From positions 1-53,896 of the forward strand of contig JANWZI010000015.1 in assembly GCA_025054695.1 (NCBI GenBank): DNA of 53,896 nt, written 5' to 3'. Numbering within the stretch: position 1 is the first letter of the stretch; every line of letters begins with the position of its first letter. Origin of the DNA: Myxococcota bacterium. Its GTDB lineage: Bacteria; Myxococcota_A; Polyangia; Polyangiales; JANWZI01. Below are positions 18,816 to 28,413 of the stretch, piece after piece. The position numbers were made by a program, and so were the translations under genes. Below the pieces are notes generated by a model. It was not told where the DNA came from and ran no database searches. It saw nothing but the letters and a program-made list of their open reading frames with translations.

Positions 18816-19847
18816 ATGCAGATTGTGACTCGACCGACGCCGCTGCGGGTTTCGCGCCAGGCGCCGACGACGGATCCACAACGGACGAGCTCCGACGTCG
18901 AACTGCTCGACCCGGAACTGATGGTGCGCGTCACCGGGGCGGCGGGGGCCAATCTGCGCGTTCTTGAGCGTGCCATGGGCGTCAAAGCGGCTCTGCGAGG
19001 CGCCACGATCCGGCTCGCGGGGGCACCGCACGACGTCTCGCTGGCCGAACGACTGCTCGCCGACCTGGCGGACCTGGCCGCACGGGGTGCGGCGCTCACC
19101 GAAACGGAGGTGGCGCGCGCCGCCGAGCACAAGCGCGCGCATCCCGACGTGAGACTGGCGGAATTGCAGGACGAGGTGGTCCTCGTCGCCGCGTCGCGCA
19201 AGATCATCACGCCGCGCGGCCTCGCCCAGCAGCGCTACGTACGCGCGATCGAGACGCACGACGTCGTTTTCGGCGTCGGACCGGCCGGAACGGGCAAGAC
19301 GTATCTGGCGATGGCGATGGCCGTTCGCGCGCTCGCCGAGCGGCGGGTCAAGCGCATCCTGCTCGCGCGTCCAGCCGTCGAAGCGGGGGAAAAGCTCGGA
19401 TTCCTGCCGGGCGATCTGGCCGAAAAGGTCAACCCCTATCTGCGCCCGCTGTACGACGCCCTGCACGACATGATGGACATCGACCGCGCCAAGTCCATGC
19501 TCGACCGCGGAACGATCGAGGTGGCGCCGCTCGCATTCATGCGCGGACGAACGCTCAACGCCTCGTTCGTCATCCTCGACGAGGCGCAGAACACGTCGGT
19601 CGAGCAGATGAAGATGTTCCTCACGCGCCTCGGCCTCGACAGCAAAGCCGTCATCACCGGGGACCCGACCCAGGTGGACCTGCCCCCGGGCCAGCGGTCC
19701 GGTCTGCACGACGCGCTCGACCGGCTCGACGGAATCGAAGGGGTCTGCATCTGTCGCTTCTCGGACGCCGACGTCGTGCGCCACCCGGTCGTCCAGCGCA
19801 TCCTGCGCGCCTACGAACCGCGCGACGAAGCGAGCCGGGCCGGCTGA
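18816..19847 (+). CDS. ybeZ: PhoH-like ATPase of the YbeZ type
   Basis: A 343-aa protein with an N-terminal KH-like/R3H-like region (about 28-90) and a PhoH ATPase core: Walker A GPAGTGKT at 155-162, [19 protein letters not shown] and Walker B VILDEAQN near 245. YbeZ usually works with the RNase YbeY in 16S rRNA maturation, and the two genes are normally adjacent; no ybeY follows here. The gene is instead convergent with an unknown membrane protein gene. TAAGCT at 18808-18813 sits so close to the ATG that translation might begin at the in-frame GTG three codons later. Confidence 0.92.
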   Translation: MQIVTRPTPLRVSRQAPTTDPQRTSSDVELLDPELMVRVTGAAGANLRVLERAMGVKAALRGATIRLAGAPHDVSLAERLLADLADLAARGAALTETEVARAAEHKRAHPDVRLAELQDEVVLVAASRKIITPRGLAQQRYVRAIETHDVVFGVGPAGTGKTYLAMAMAVRALAERRVKRILLARPAVEAGEKLGFLPGDLAEKVNPYLRPLYDALHDMMDIDRAKSMLDRGTIEVAPLAFMRGRTLNASFVILDEAQNTSVEQMKMFLTRLGLDSKAVITGDPTQVDLPPGQRSGLHDALDRLDGIEGVCICRFSDADVVRHPVVQRILRAYEPRDEASRAG

Positions 19848-19896
19848 TCGCAGCGGTCGGCGGCGGGACGATGCGGCCCGCGGCTCGATCTCGGGG

Positions 19897-20046
19897 CTCG
19901 GACTCCGACTCGGACACGGTCTCGGGCTCGGGATCGGGCTCGGTCCCCAAATGGGCCTCAGACTCGGACTCCGAGTCGCTCTCAGAATCGGGCACTGTCT
20001 CGGACTCGGACTCGCGCTCGGGCTCGGAGTCGGACTCGTTATCGGC
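19897..20046 (+). repeat. CTCGGN hexamer tract 4 (25 units)
   Basis: Twenty-five units in unbroken 6-bp register fill the 291-bp convergent gap, starting 50 bp after the ybeZ stop. Variation is concentrated at unit positions 1, 4 and 6 (GTCGCT, CTCAGA, CTCCGA, ATCGGG), while T2, C3 and G5 are nearly constant. In one frame it reads as a Ser-Asp/Gly/Glu repeat within an open ATG-initiated 92-codon stretch (19871-20149). Confidence 0.85.
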
Positions 20047-20138
20047 TCGGGTCTCGGATTGCAACGCGCGCCAGCGATTGCCCGCGGCCTTGGACCCCGG
20101 AAATTCCCTCCTGCCCTCGCGCAGCCCGTTGGTCCCGG

Positions 20139-21698
20139 TCAAACGATGACTTCGAGCCGGCGAATGCCCTTGCGCGATACGACGACGCGCGCCCGCCGCC
20201 ACGCGGCGGCGGGTTCCCCTTCCCGGTAGAGTCGGTAGACGAGCGCAATGTTGTACACGCGCGGCGCGATGGCCGTGCCCACCTCGCCGAGGTCCGGATC
20301 GGCGAACGCGATCTCGTGTTTCGGATCGTCGGTGTGGACGATCCAGCGCCGTAGGTCGAGCCGCAGGATCTCGGTGAGACCGGCGAACCGCGCGTCGGCC
20401 GCGCGCACGCGTGCGGGATGCAGCTCGACCTGCTTGCGGTGGTAGAGCACCGTTTCCGGACGCGCCTGCTCCTCGAGCGGGTGGGCGCGCGTCAACCGCC
20501 GCGTGGCGAGCACGTCCGGCGGCAGCGCCGAGAAGGCGACGAAGCCCGCCTGCTCGTCCATCGTGCCGAGCTCCAGGCCCCGTTCACGATCGCGGATCGT
20601 CCAGCGCCGGTCGGGGAAATGGCGCGCGACGACGCCGGAGAGCTTGGCTTGGAGCAGCGCCTTGATGCGGTCCTTCATCGCGTAGGCCACCACGACCGCC
20701 AGGGCCCAACCGAGGAAGCTTCCTGCCTGCGACGGATCGGTCCCGCTGACGAGCGCCGCCGCGAGCGCGAAGGCCATCGCGATGGCCGCCGCGAGCGCGT
20801 GAAAGAGGTGCAGCACCCACGTCGCGGCCGGGCGCACCTCCGGAGACAGCCACAGCACCGACGAAGTGAACCGCTTGAGGACGTGCCTGCGGAATTCGAG
20901 CTCCTCGACCTCGCGCGCACCCATCCCCGCGCGTCCTCCGGCAGGCATGCCGCGTTGTTGACGGTATCGGGCCTCGCCAACCGCGAGCGCTTCCAGGCGT
21001 TCGGTCACCTCGAGAGGCGCACCACGCGCCCTGGCGTCGAGCGCCAGCTCCGCCGCGAGGGTTTCCACCAGGCGCGAGACGTCCTCGTCGACCCACTGCG
21101 CGGCCGTCCGCAACGGGTCCGGCCGCGTCGTCGCCCCGTCGACCAGTCGCCGCAGCCGTCGCGTCATTCGCTGCGCCCCCTCGACCAGTCTCGCCGACAA
21201 CGAGATCGCGGCATCCCGCTCCACGCCACCGGCGGACAGGCCCTCGCGCACCGCGTCGCGCAGCTCGACTCCGGCCGCGCGCACGCGACACGCGAACAGC
21301 CGCAGCTCCCGCACCGCCTCGGCGTCCTCGCCACGCGCGAGCGCGGCCTCGACCGCGTCGAGCGGCTCGCCGTCGAGGTCCTCCCACGCCGAATCGGGGA
21401 CTTCGAATCGCACGTACGACTGTAAATCCGCGTACAGGTCGCTCTTGTCGTAGGTGCGACTGTCGAGGCGCAAGCTCTCGGGCGCGAAGAAATACGCCTC
21501 CCAGACGTAGCGCACCGGCTCGTCGCCGGCCCGTGCTTCTCCGAGCTCGTAGTCGAGCCCCATCTCGAGGTGCGTCCGGTCGTGTACGCGCACGGCCACT
21601 GCCGCACGCCGCACGCGTGGCTCGGCGCTCATCGGCGTCGTCGCTGCGCCCGAAGCGACCGGTTCGGACCCCACGAGCGAGGTGCGAGGTGTCGTCAC
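20139..21698 (-). CDS. Uncharacterised two-TM membrane protein
   Basis: A 519-aa protein I do not recognise. Residues 1-290 are soluble and rich in Arg, Glu and Ala, with helical stretches. Two membrane segments follow (about 300-325 and 333-352, the second containing [22 protein letters not shown]). A mixed alpha/beta C-terminal part from about 355 begins with [19 protein letters not shown] and ends with a basic tail. Both large domains would face the cytosol. The start is GTG 21698, with TATGAT 22 bases upstream as a good -10; ATG 21632 is an alternative. It sits downstream of the ComEA-like gene on the same strand. Confidence 0.7.
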   Translation of the reverse strand: MTTPRTSLVGSEPVASGAATTPMSAEPRVRRAAVAVRVHDRTHLEMGLDYELGEARAGDEPVRYVWEAYFFAPESLRLDSRTYDKSDLYADLQSYVRFEVPDSAWEDLDGEPLDAVEAALARGEDAEAVRELRLFACRVRAAGVELRDAVREGLSAGGVERDAAISLSARLVEGAQRMTRRLRRLVDGATTRPDPLRTAAQWVDEDVSRLVETLAAELALDARARGAPLEVTERLEALAVGEARYRQQRGMPAGGRAGMGAREVEELEFRRHVLKRFTSSVLWLSPEVRPAATWVLHLFHALAAAIAMAFALAAALVSGTDPSQAGSFLGWALAVVVAYAMKDRIKALLQAKLSGVVARHFPDRRWTIRDRERGLELGTMDEQAGFVAFSALPPDVLATRRLTRAHPLEEQARPETVLYHRKQVELHPARVRAADARFAGLTEILRLDLRRWIVHTDDPKHEIAFADPDLGEVGTAIAPRVYNIALVYRLYREGEPAAAWRRARVVVSRKGIRRLEVIV

Positions 21699-21812
21699 GG
21701 CTGCGACACGAGCTCGTTACATCATAGCGCGCTTCCGTCACACAAGCCCGTGCATACGCGAATCCGTCGGACCCCGTGTGCCTCTCGGACCGGACTCAAG
21801 CCGGAGAGCACA

Positions 21813-21846
21813 CCGGCCCACGAGGACGAGAATCCTCGCGGGCCGG
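21813..21846 (-). terminator. Long hairpin downstream of the ComEA-like gene
   Basis: CCGGCCC-A-CGAGGA and TCCTCG-C-GGGCCGG form a 14-position stem with one mismatch around a six-base loop. It begins 22 bp after the ComEA-like stop on the minus strand. No T-run follows. It probably acts as a transcription terminator or 3'-end barrier between this gene and the downstream two-TM gene. Confidence 0.55.
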
Positions 21847-21867
21847 TATGTCATCCCCGCAACGCGC

Positions 21868-22338
21868 TCAGTTCTCGACCAGCTCGGCGACGGCCGACGA
21901 TCGCCGTGGCCGATCGCGCAGCGTCGTCTCGCCGCTGAGCACCATCATCGGTCGGAGCCGACGCAGCGTCGCCCGGCCGATGCCACGCACCCGCAACAGG
22001 TCCTCGACCGTGCGAAACCGACCTCCGAGCCGCTGACGCAGTTCGAGAATCGCCGCCGCGCGGGCCGGACCGATGCCCGGCAGCCGCTCGAGCTCCTCCG
22101 CGCTCGCGGTGTTGACGTTGACGACCCCCTCCGCCGCACGCTCCGCCTCCGGCTCCGCGACGGGGGCCGGCTGGCGCATTGCCACGGCGCGCGACCCACG
22201 CGACTGCGGCTGCGCCTGAGCGTCGGTCACGAGTCCGACGCCCATCGTCACCGCGATCACCGAGAGCCAGACGCGCACCGCGCCCCCGACCTTCGGCTCC
22301 TTCCACGATCCCTGCGGGTTTCGACCCCTGTTCCTCAT
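21868..22338 (-). CDS. ComEA-like helix-hairpin-helix protein, exported
   Basis: A 156-aa protein with a probable N-terminal signal/anchor (VRVWLSVIAVTMGVGLVTDAQA, about 21-43), a short Pro/Ala linker, and a tandem helix-hairpin-helix region: VVNVNTASAEELERLPGIG, then FRTVEDLLRVRGIG. This is the ComEA DNA-binding fold, normally a periplasmic receptor that draws in transforming DNA. A competence role is plausible but no other com gene is near. AGGAGGG seven bases before the ATG is the best ribosome-binding site in the window, so it may be well expressed. Confidence 0.85.
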   Translation of the reverse strand: MRNRGRNPQGSWKEPKVGGAVRVWLSVIAVTMGVGLVTDAQAQPQSRGSRAVAMRQPAPVAEPEAERAAEGVVNVNTASAEELERLPGIGPARAAAILELRQRLGGRFRTVEDLLRVRGIGRATLRRLRPMMVLSGETTLRDRPRRSSAVAELVEN

Positions 22339-22413
22339 GACACGTCCCTCCTTTCTCGTTTCCTCTGCACTTGGGTTCGACCGGCCCCGCGAATCGAAGC
22401 CGGTGAGACGTCT

Positions 22414-22674
22414 TCATCCGTCGAGCGAGCCCGCCTCCGCCCAGCCGTTGGGGCCGGCGATCAGCTCCGCGCCGTTGGAACGGCCGCGCTCGTCGAACGG
22501 CCGGTAATCGCGGATCTGCAGTTGGCCGTTGGTCGGAACCGCGTCGAGGTAGACGTTCAGGCTTCCGTCACGGTTCGTGTAGGCGGCGCCGATGCGGACC
22601 CAGTGCTTTTTCTGTCCGCGCTCGACGATCGTGTAGACGACCTTGAACTCCCGTCCGTTTCCGCTTCGCTCCAT
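22414..22674 (-). CDS. Small conserved-looking protein, 86 aa
   Basis: Begins MERSGNGREFKVVYTIVERG and continues with KKHWVRIGAAYTNRDGSLNV and YLDAVPTNGQLQIRDYRP. The alternating pattern suggests a small beta-rich fold; the phrase NRDGSLN-x-LDA-P-NG-LQIRD looks like a conserved family signature, but I cannot attach a function. There is no signal peptide or TM segment. GGAGG six bases before the ATG supports translation. It is on the same strand as the ComEA-like gene, 75 bp upstream of it, so they could be co-transcribed. Confidence 0.72.
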   Translation of the reverse strand: MERSGNGREFKVVYTIVERGQKKHWVRIGAAYTNRDGSLNVYLDAVPTNGQLQIRDYRPFDERGRSNGAELIAGPNGWAEAGSLDG

Positions 22675-23022
22675 GGCCTGCCTCCGAATTGCGCGCCTCG
22701 TGCGGCGCTGTCGGAGGCACGGGGCTGCAGCAGCCGGACCGTGGCACCGATCGCGTGATTTCGGAGGGTTGTAGTGCGGCTTGCGGCGAGGACGCCGCAC
22801 GCGCTGGCGAGCTTCGTCAGCGGTCGGCGCCGGCGGCGACTTGACTCATCGACCCCTTCGATAGGCTCTCGAGACCGATGCCGACTCGAAGACCGAGACC
22901 GGCCCCGTGACCCGGAACCATCCCGAGGAGGGAACCCGACGCCGAGCCGCGATCGTGCCGTACGCCCTCCCGCGCCGCGAGGTCGAGACCGCGTCGAAGG
23001 CGGCAGCTGCGTCGTCGGGCGC
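22675..23022. other. 348-bp gap without a recognisable gene
   Basis: No open frame here has gene-like features. The gap lies between two minus-strand genes. It contains a degenerate hexamer tract (22874-22915) and a plus-strand TTGACT at 22841 followed 15 bp later by TAGGCT at 22862, which resembles a promoter but faces no evident gene. Confidence 0.5.
22874..22915 (-). repeat. CTCGGN hexamer tract 5 (7 degenerate units, reverse)
   Basis: ACCGAT, GCCGAC, TCGAAG, ACCGAG, ACCGGC, CCCGTG and ACCCGG follow in exact 6-bp register. The minus-strand reading is CTCGGN-like, co-oriented with the lipoprotein gene whose stop is 107 bp away. The weakest member of the family together with tract 1. Confidence 0.35.
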
Positions 23023-23694
23023 TCAGCGAATCGTGGCGTCCGCGTTGCCGCGACGCGTGATCTCGCCGTCGAACGTGACGCCGACGGCGTCGAGATCCGC
23101 GTTGCCTTGCAATTGCGCCGCAACCCGCCCCGCGCCGGTGACGCGTCCGCCCTGCAACCGAATCGTCGCGTTGCCCCGCGCCACGATGGCCGGTCCCGCC
23201 TGCGAGCGCAGCGTGCAGTTGATGCAGTCGACCGTGCAGTTCCCCCCCGCGTGGATCGCCGGCCCGGACGGATTGTCGATGACAGCCCCCACGAGGTCGA
23301 CGTCGTCGTTCCCTCCACAGTGCACCGGAGTACCGGCCGGAACGCTGGAACCGCCGCCCTGGACCACCACGGTCCCCGAAGCGACCGGCGGCGTCGAATG
23401 GACGACGACCGTGCTGCCACCGCCCTGAAGGACTGTCCCTCCGCCGGACGCCGTCACAGTACCCCCGCCGCCCTGCACGACGACGGTTCCTTGCGCGGGC
23501 GGCGGAGGCGCCGTCTGAACCTGTACGGTCGCGTGCGCGGGCGGCGGAGGCGCGGAGTGCACGACGACCTCGCCCCCTGCCGCGGGCGGCGGATGGTGCA
23601 CGACGACGGGTTCGGACTCCGCCGGTCCCTCGACGTAACACCCCAGAAGAGCTTGCAGCGACACGATGAGAACGGGAGCAAGAACGATGCGCAT
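23023..23694 (-). CDS. Lipoprotein with TVVVQGGG repeats and beta-helix-like end
   Basis: A 223-aa predicted lipoprotein: MRIVLAPVLIVSLQALLGC gives a signal peptide with lipobox LLGC. The mature part starts with repeated APPPPA-linked segments (VVVHSAPPPPA, VQVQTAPPPPA), continues with repeats of the form GTVVVQGGG / GTVLQGGG, and ends with short strands (DLVGAVIDNPSGPAIHAGG, NATIRLQGGRVTG) like the rungs of a right-handed beta-helix. Four cysteines lie in the HCGGN...NCTVDCINC region. Exact function is unknown; surface binding or structure is likely. It is divergent from greB. ATG 23694 is preferred to the longer open frame from 23763. Confidence 0.75.
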   Translation of the reverse strand: MRIVLAPVLIVSLQALLGCYVEGPAESEPVVVHHPPPAAGGEVVVHSAPPPPAHATVQVQTAPPPPAQGTVVVQGGGGTVTASGGGTVLQGGGSTVVVHSTPPVASGTVVVQGGGSSVPAGTPVHCGGNDDVDLVGAVIDNPSGPAIHAGGNCTVDCINCTLRSQAGPAIVARGNATIRLQGGRVTGAGRVAAQLQGNADLDAVGVTFDGEITRRGNADATIR

Positions 23695-23872
23695 GGCCGA
23701 GTACCCCGCTTCGAAGCGACGCTCGACGCGTCGGACGGACTGACGCTCCGGACGCTTACCCATTCATACGGGCCGGCGCAATCTCGCCTTTCACACGACG
23801 CGGTCGCCTCACGGCTCGCGGCAGGATGCGATGCACCGCGGCCCGAGTATCCTCGGAGGACGCGACGCACCG

Positions 23873-24397
23873 ATGGGCACCCGCGATCGGACACGGCCCG
23901 ACGAGAGCCGCAAGCCAGCCCCGATCACCGTCGAGGGTTATCGCCGGCTCGAGGCACGCGCGTACCATCTCTGGAACGTCGAGCGACCACGCATGGCCGC
24001 CGCCGTCGCCACGGCAGCCGCCGAGGGGGACCGCAGCGAGAACGCCGAATACCAGTACTCGAAGAAAAAGCTCGCGGAAATCGACCGCGAGCTCGCCTGG
24101 CTGGGCGCGCGGCTGGAGGTCCTCCAGATCGTCCACGATCCACCGCCCGACGACGGCCGGGTGCACTTCGGCTCGTGGGTACGCGTGCGCGACGTGGAGG
24201 GACGAACGACCGAATACCGAATCGTCGGCCCCGACGAGACGGATCCGGCTGCGGGGCTCATCAGCAGCGAATCGCCCGTCGCACGGGCGCTGCTGGGCAA
24301 GCGGTCGGGCGACGAGGTCGAGGTGATCCGGCCGCGCGGGTCGAGCGTGCTCACCCTCTTGGCGGTTTCGACGAGGCCGTTCGACGACTCGGCGTGA
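23873..24397 (+). CDS. greB: Transcription elongation factor GreB
   Basis: A 174-aa member of the GreA/GreB family, which rescues backtracked RNA polymerase by stimulating transcript cleavage. The coiled-coil N-terminal part shows ITVEGYRRLEARAYHLWNVE and, at the tip, AAAEGDRSENAEYQYSKKKL with the acidic D and E residues needed for cleavage; the C-terminal FKBP-like part shows VHFGSWVRVRD and SPVARALLGKRSGDEVEV. SENAEYQY and FGSWV favour GreB over GreA. TATCCT at 23849 and GGAGG at 23856 lie upstream of the ATG; an in-frame ATG at 23831 is possible. Confidence 0.93.
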   Translation: MGTRDRTRPDESRKPAPITVEGYRRLEARAYHLWNVERPRMAAAVATAAAEGDRSENAEYQYSKKKLAEIDRELAWLGARLEVLQIVHDPPPDDGRVHFGSWVRVRDVEGRTTEYRIVGPDETDPAAGLISSESPVARALLGKRSGDEVEVIRPRGSSVLTLLAVSTRPFDDSA

Positions 24398-24594
24398 TCG
24401 GACGAGCGGTGCGACCGGCGGCCTGCGAGACGGCGTGGACGCCGTGCGGACGCGTCGCACGAGCCCGGAGACGCGTTCGAGGCGCATCGAGACCGAGCGG
24501 GTCGAACGAGTCCACGCCATTCCCGACGATCGACGAGCCATGTAGACTGGGGCACGGAGCCGTTGCAGTGCTCGGGCCTCGATCGGCGGCCGCG

Positions 24595-26407
<1,813 letters not shown>

Positions 26408-26481
26408 CGGTGCCGCCCGACCGGTCGCATCGTGCGACCGTGTCGTCGAGCCCGCCGCCCGCGACGCCGAGACGCACCTGG

Positions 26482-27381
26482 ATGGTCCCGCTCGCCCGCC
26501 CGCTGTCGCTGCGCGGCCTTGGAAGCGAGCTGCTGCGGAGCGCCGGCGATCGGCTCGTCCGGCTCGCCGAAGAGTCGCTCGGCGTGGACATCGATGCGCG
26601 GATCGCGCGGCTTCGACAACATCCGAACGAAGTCGGGGTCGATCCGTTCGGGTTCGATCCCCGCGCCGCGCGCCATGCCCTGGCGATCGCGGCATTCTTG
26701 CACCGCTGGTACTTTCGCACCGAGGTCCACGACATCGACCGGCTGCCTGAAGGCCGCTGCATCGTCGTCGCCAACCACGGTGGTCAGCTTCCGTTCGACG
26801 GGCTCGTGCTGGGCACGGCGCTCGTCCTGGACGCCGAGCCGCCGCGCTTCCCGCGCAGCATGGTGGAGAAGTGGAGCGCGGAGCTGCCCTTCGTCTCCGT
26901 ACTGTTCCCGCGTCTGGGCCAGGTCGTGGGCGCGCCGGACAACGCGCGCCGGCTGCTGCGGAACGACGAGACGCTGCTCGTGTTCCCGGAAGGCTCCCGG
27001 GGTATTTCGAAGACGTTCGACAAGAGATATCAGCTCGTCGAATTCGGACACGGGTTCATGCGTCTGGCGCTGGAAACGGACACGCCGATCGTTCCCGTCG
27101 CGATCATCGGCAGCGAGGAGCAACTGCCAAGCGTCGCCAACCTCGAGCGCGTGGCGCGTCTGCTCGGCATGCCGGCGTTCCCGGTGCTTCCCCAGCTCCT
27201 CGTGGGACTTTGGGGACCTCTGCCCGTACGCTACCGGCTCTACTTCGGCGAGCCACTGCGCTTCTCGGGCGATCCCGACGAGGACGACCGGGTTCTCGAG
27301 CCCAAGGTCGCGATCGTGCGACAGACGCTGCAATCCCTGCTGCACCGGGGTCTTCGGGAACGACGCAGCGTGTTCTTCTGA
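26482..27381 (+). CDS. PlsC-like lysophospholipid acyltransferase
   Basis: A 299-aa member of the glycerolipid acyltransferase family. The catalytic block VVANHGGQLPFDG has its His at residue 99, and the substrate-binding block VFPEGSRG is near 170; VPVAIIGSEEQLP lies further on. The spaced variant N-H-G-G-Q-L-P-F-D is typical of hemolysin-like PlsC relatives. It probably acylates a lysophospholipid or glycerol phosphate at the inner membrane. ATG 26482 is the likely start; GTG 26440 and 26410 are in frame. It is followed, after a repeat tract, by psd, so phospholipid functions cluster here. The hexamer tract begins on the very next base after its stop. Confidence 0.88.
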   Translation: MVPLARPLSLRGLGSELLRSAGDRLVRLAEESLGVDIDARIARLRQHPNEVGVDPFGFDPRAARHALAIAAFLHRWYFRTEVHDIDRLPEGRCIVVANHGGQLPFDGLVLGTALVLDAEPPRFPRSMVEKWSAELPFVSVLFPRLGQVVGAPDNARRLLRNDETLLVFPEGSRGISKTFDKRYQLVEFGHGFMRLALETDTPIVPVAIIGSEEQLPSVANLERVARLLGMPAFPVLPQLLVGLWGPLPVRYRLYFGEPLRFSGDPDEDDRVLEPKVAIVRQTLQSLLHRGLRERRSVFF

Positions 27382-27459
27382 CTCGGGCGGCGGCTCGGTT
27401 TCGGGCGCCGCCTCGGACTCGGTTTCGGGCTCCGGCTCGGGCTCGAGCACGGGCTCGTA
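27382..27459 (+). repeat. CTCGGN hexamer tract 6 (13 units)
   Basis: Thirteen units in exact 6-bp register start directly after the TGA of the acyltransferase gene. Units include CTCGGG, CGGCGG, CTCGGT, TTCGGG, CGCCGC, CTCGGA and CACGGG. Both neighbours are plus-strand genes, and the tract is co-oriented with the upstream one. Confidence 0.75.
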
Positions 27460-27567
27460 CGTGCGCGCCGCGCGCGGACGCTTTACCCGCGAGGCGGCGG
27501 TCCGCTAGCATGATGCGTGCGGGCTCGCCCGCGCTTCGGACGGATGCGGCTGCAGGAGGCACCGAAC

Positions 27568-28413
27568 GTGCGCATCGGCACCAGGCTCGCGGCTCGCTCG
27601 CTGCACTGGATCCCGCGTGAGCGCATCAGCCGCGGTCTGGGTCGACTCGCCGCGGCGCGCACCCCGACCCCCCTGGTGCGTGCAGCCGTTCGCGCGTTCT
27701 GTCGCTCGTGGAGCGTGGACCTGTCGGACGCAGTCGTTCCGGACGGGGGGTTTCCGACCTTCGATGCGTTCTTCACGCGCGCGCTGCGCCCCGGTGCTCG
27801 CCCGGTCGACGCGGATCCCGAGGTCTTTGTCTCGCCATGCGATGGCCGGCTCGAAGACGCGGGACCCATCGACCACGGTGCCAGCTTCCGGATCAAGGGG
27901 CGACTGTACGACGTCGAGGAACTGGTCGCGGACGCCGAGCTCGCCCGCGCCCTCGACGGCGGCTCGTTCGCGGTCATCTACCTCGCCCCTGCCGACTACC
28001 ACCGCGTGCACGCCCCGGAGCACGGTCGCGTCGTTCGGGTGCGACACGTTCCTGGAAGCCGGTTTCCCGTCAACGCCATCGGCGTGCAGGCCATACCGCG
28101 GCTCCTGGCACGCAACGAACGGTGTCTCGTCGTCCAGCGCACCGTGCGCGGCGATCTGGTGGTCACCGTGCTCGTCGGCGCGCTCGGCGTCGGCTCCATC
28201 CGACTCGCGTTCGACGTGCCCGGCGCGAACCACGGCCGACCGCCCGCTTGTTGGGACGGCGAGGGGCCGTCGCTCGCTCGGGGCGATCACCTGGGGACGT
28301 TCCATCTCGGCTCGACGGTGGTGCTCCTCGCGCAAGCGGGCGCGAAGCCGCTGGTCGAGGCCGGTCGCAGAGTCCGGATGGGCATCGCGTTGATGCGACG
28401 AGAGATCTCGTGA
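27568..28413 (+). CDS. psd: Phosphatidylserine decarboxylase proenzyme
   Basis: A 281-aa protein that converts phosphatidylserine to phosphatidylethanolamine at the inner membrane. It shows FPTFDAFFTRALRPGARPV, the conserved SPCDGRLEDAG, YLAPADYHRVHAP and the self-cleavage site LGST at residues 247-250, where Ser249 becomes the pyruvoyl group. The GTG at 27568 preceded by AGGAGG at eight bases is much the best start; ATG 27544 and GTG 27517 are weaker. TAGCAT at 27506 may be the -10. Its stop overlaps the GTG of the downstream methyltransferase (GTGA). Confidence 0.95.
   Translation: MRIGTRLAARSLHWIPRERISRGLGRLAAARTPTPLVRAAVRAFCRSWSVDLSDAVVPDGGFPTFDAFFTRALRPGARPVDADPEVFVSPCDGRLEDAGPIDHGASFRIKGRLYDVEELVADAELARALDGGSFAVIYLAPADYHRVHAPEHGRVVRVRHVPGSRFPVNAIGVQAIPRLLARNERCLVVQRTVRGDLVVTVLVGALGVGSIRLAFDVPGANHGRPPACWDGEGPSLARGDHLGTFHLGSTVVLLAQAGAKPLVEAGRRVRMGIALMRREIS

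Noticed and set aside
19871-20149. ATG-initiated 92-codon Ser-Asp repeat ORF over tract 4
   Set aside because: Not listed as a gene because there is no ribosome-binding site, it overlaps the convergent gene, and sister tracts contain in-frame stops or frame-shifting 5-bp units. Kept as a hypothesis in the findings.
22841-22867. Plus-strand promoter-like TTGACT...TAGGCT
   Set aside because: Spacing is only 15 bp and no plausible plus-strand gene follows; the next gene on that side is on the minus strand.
24430-24445. Hairpin ACGGCG-TGGA-CGCCGT downstream of greB
   Set aside because: A 6-bp stem with no T-run is expected by chance at this GC content; it is too weak to list as a terminator.
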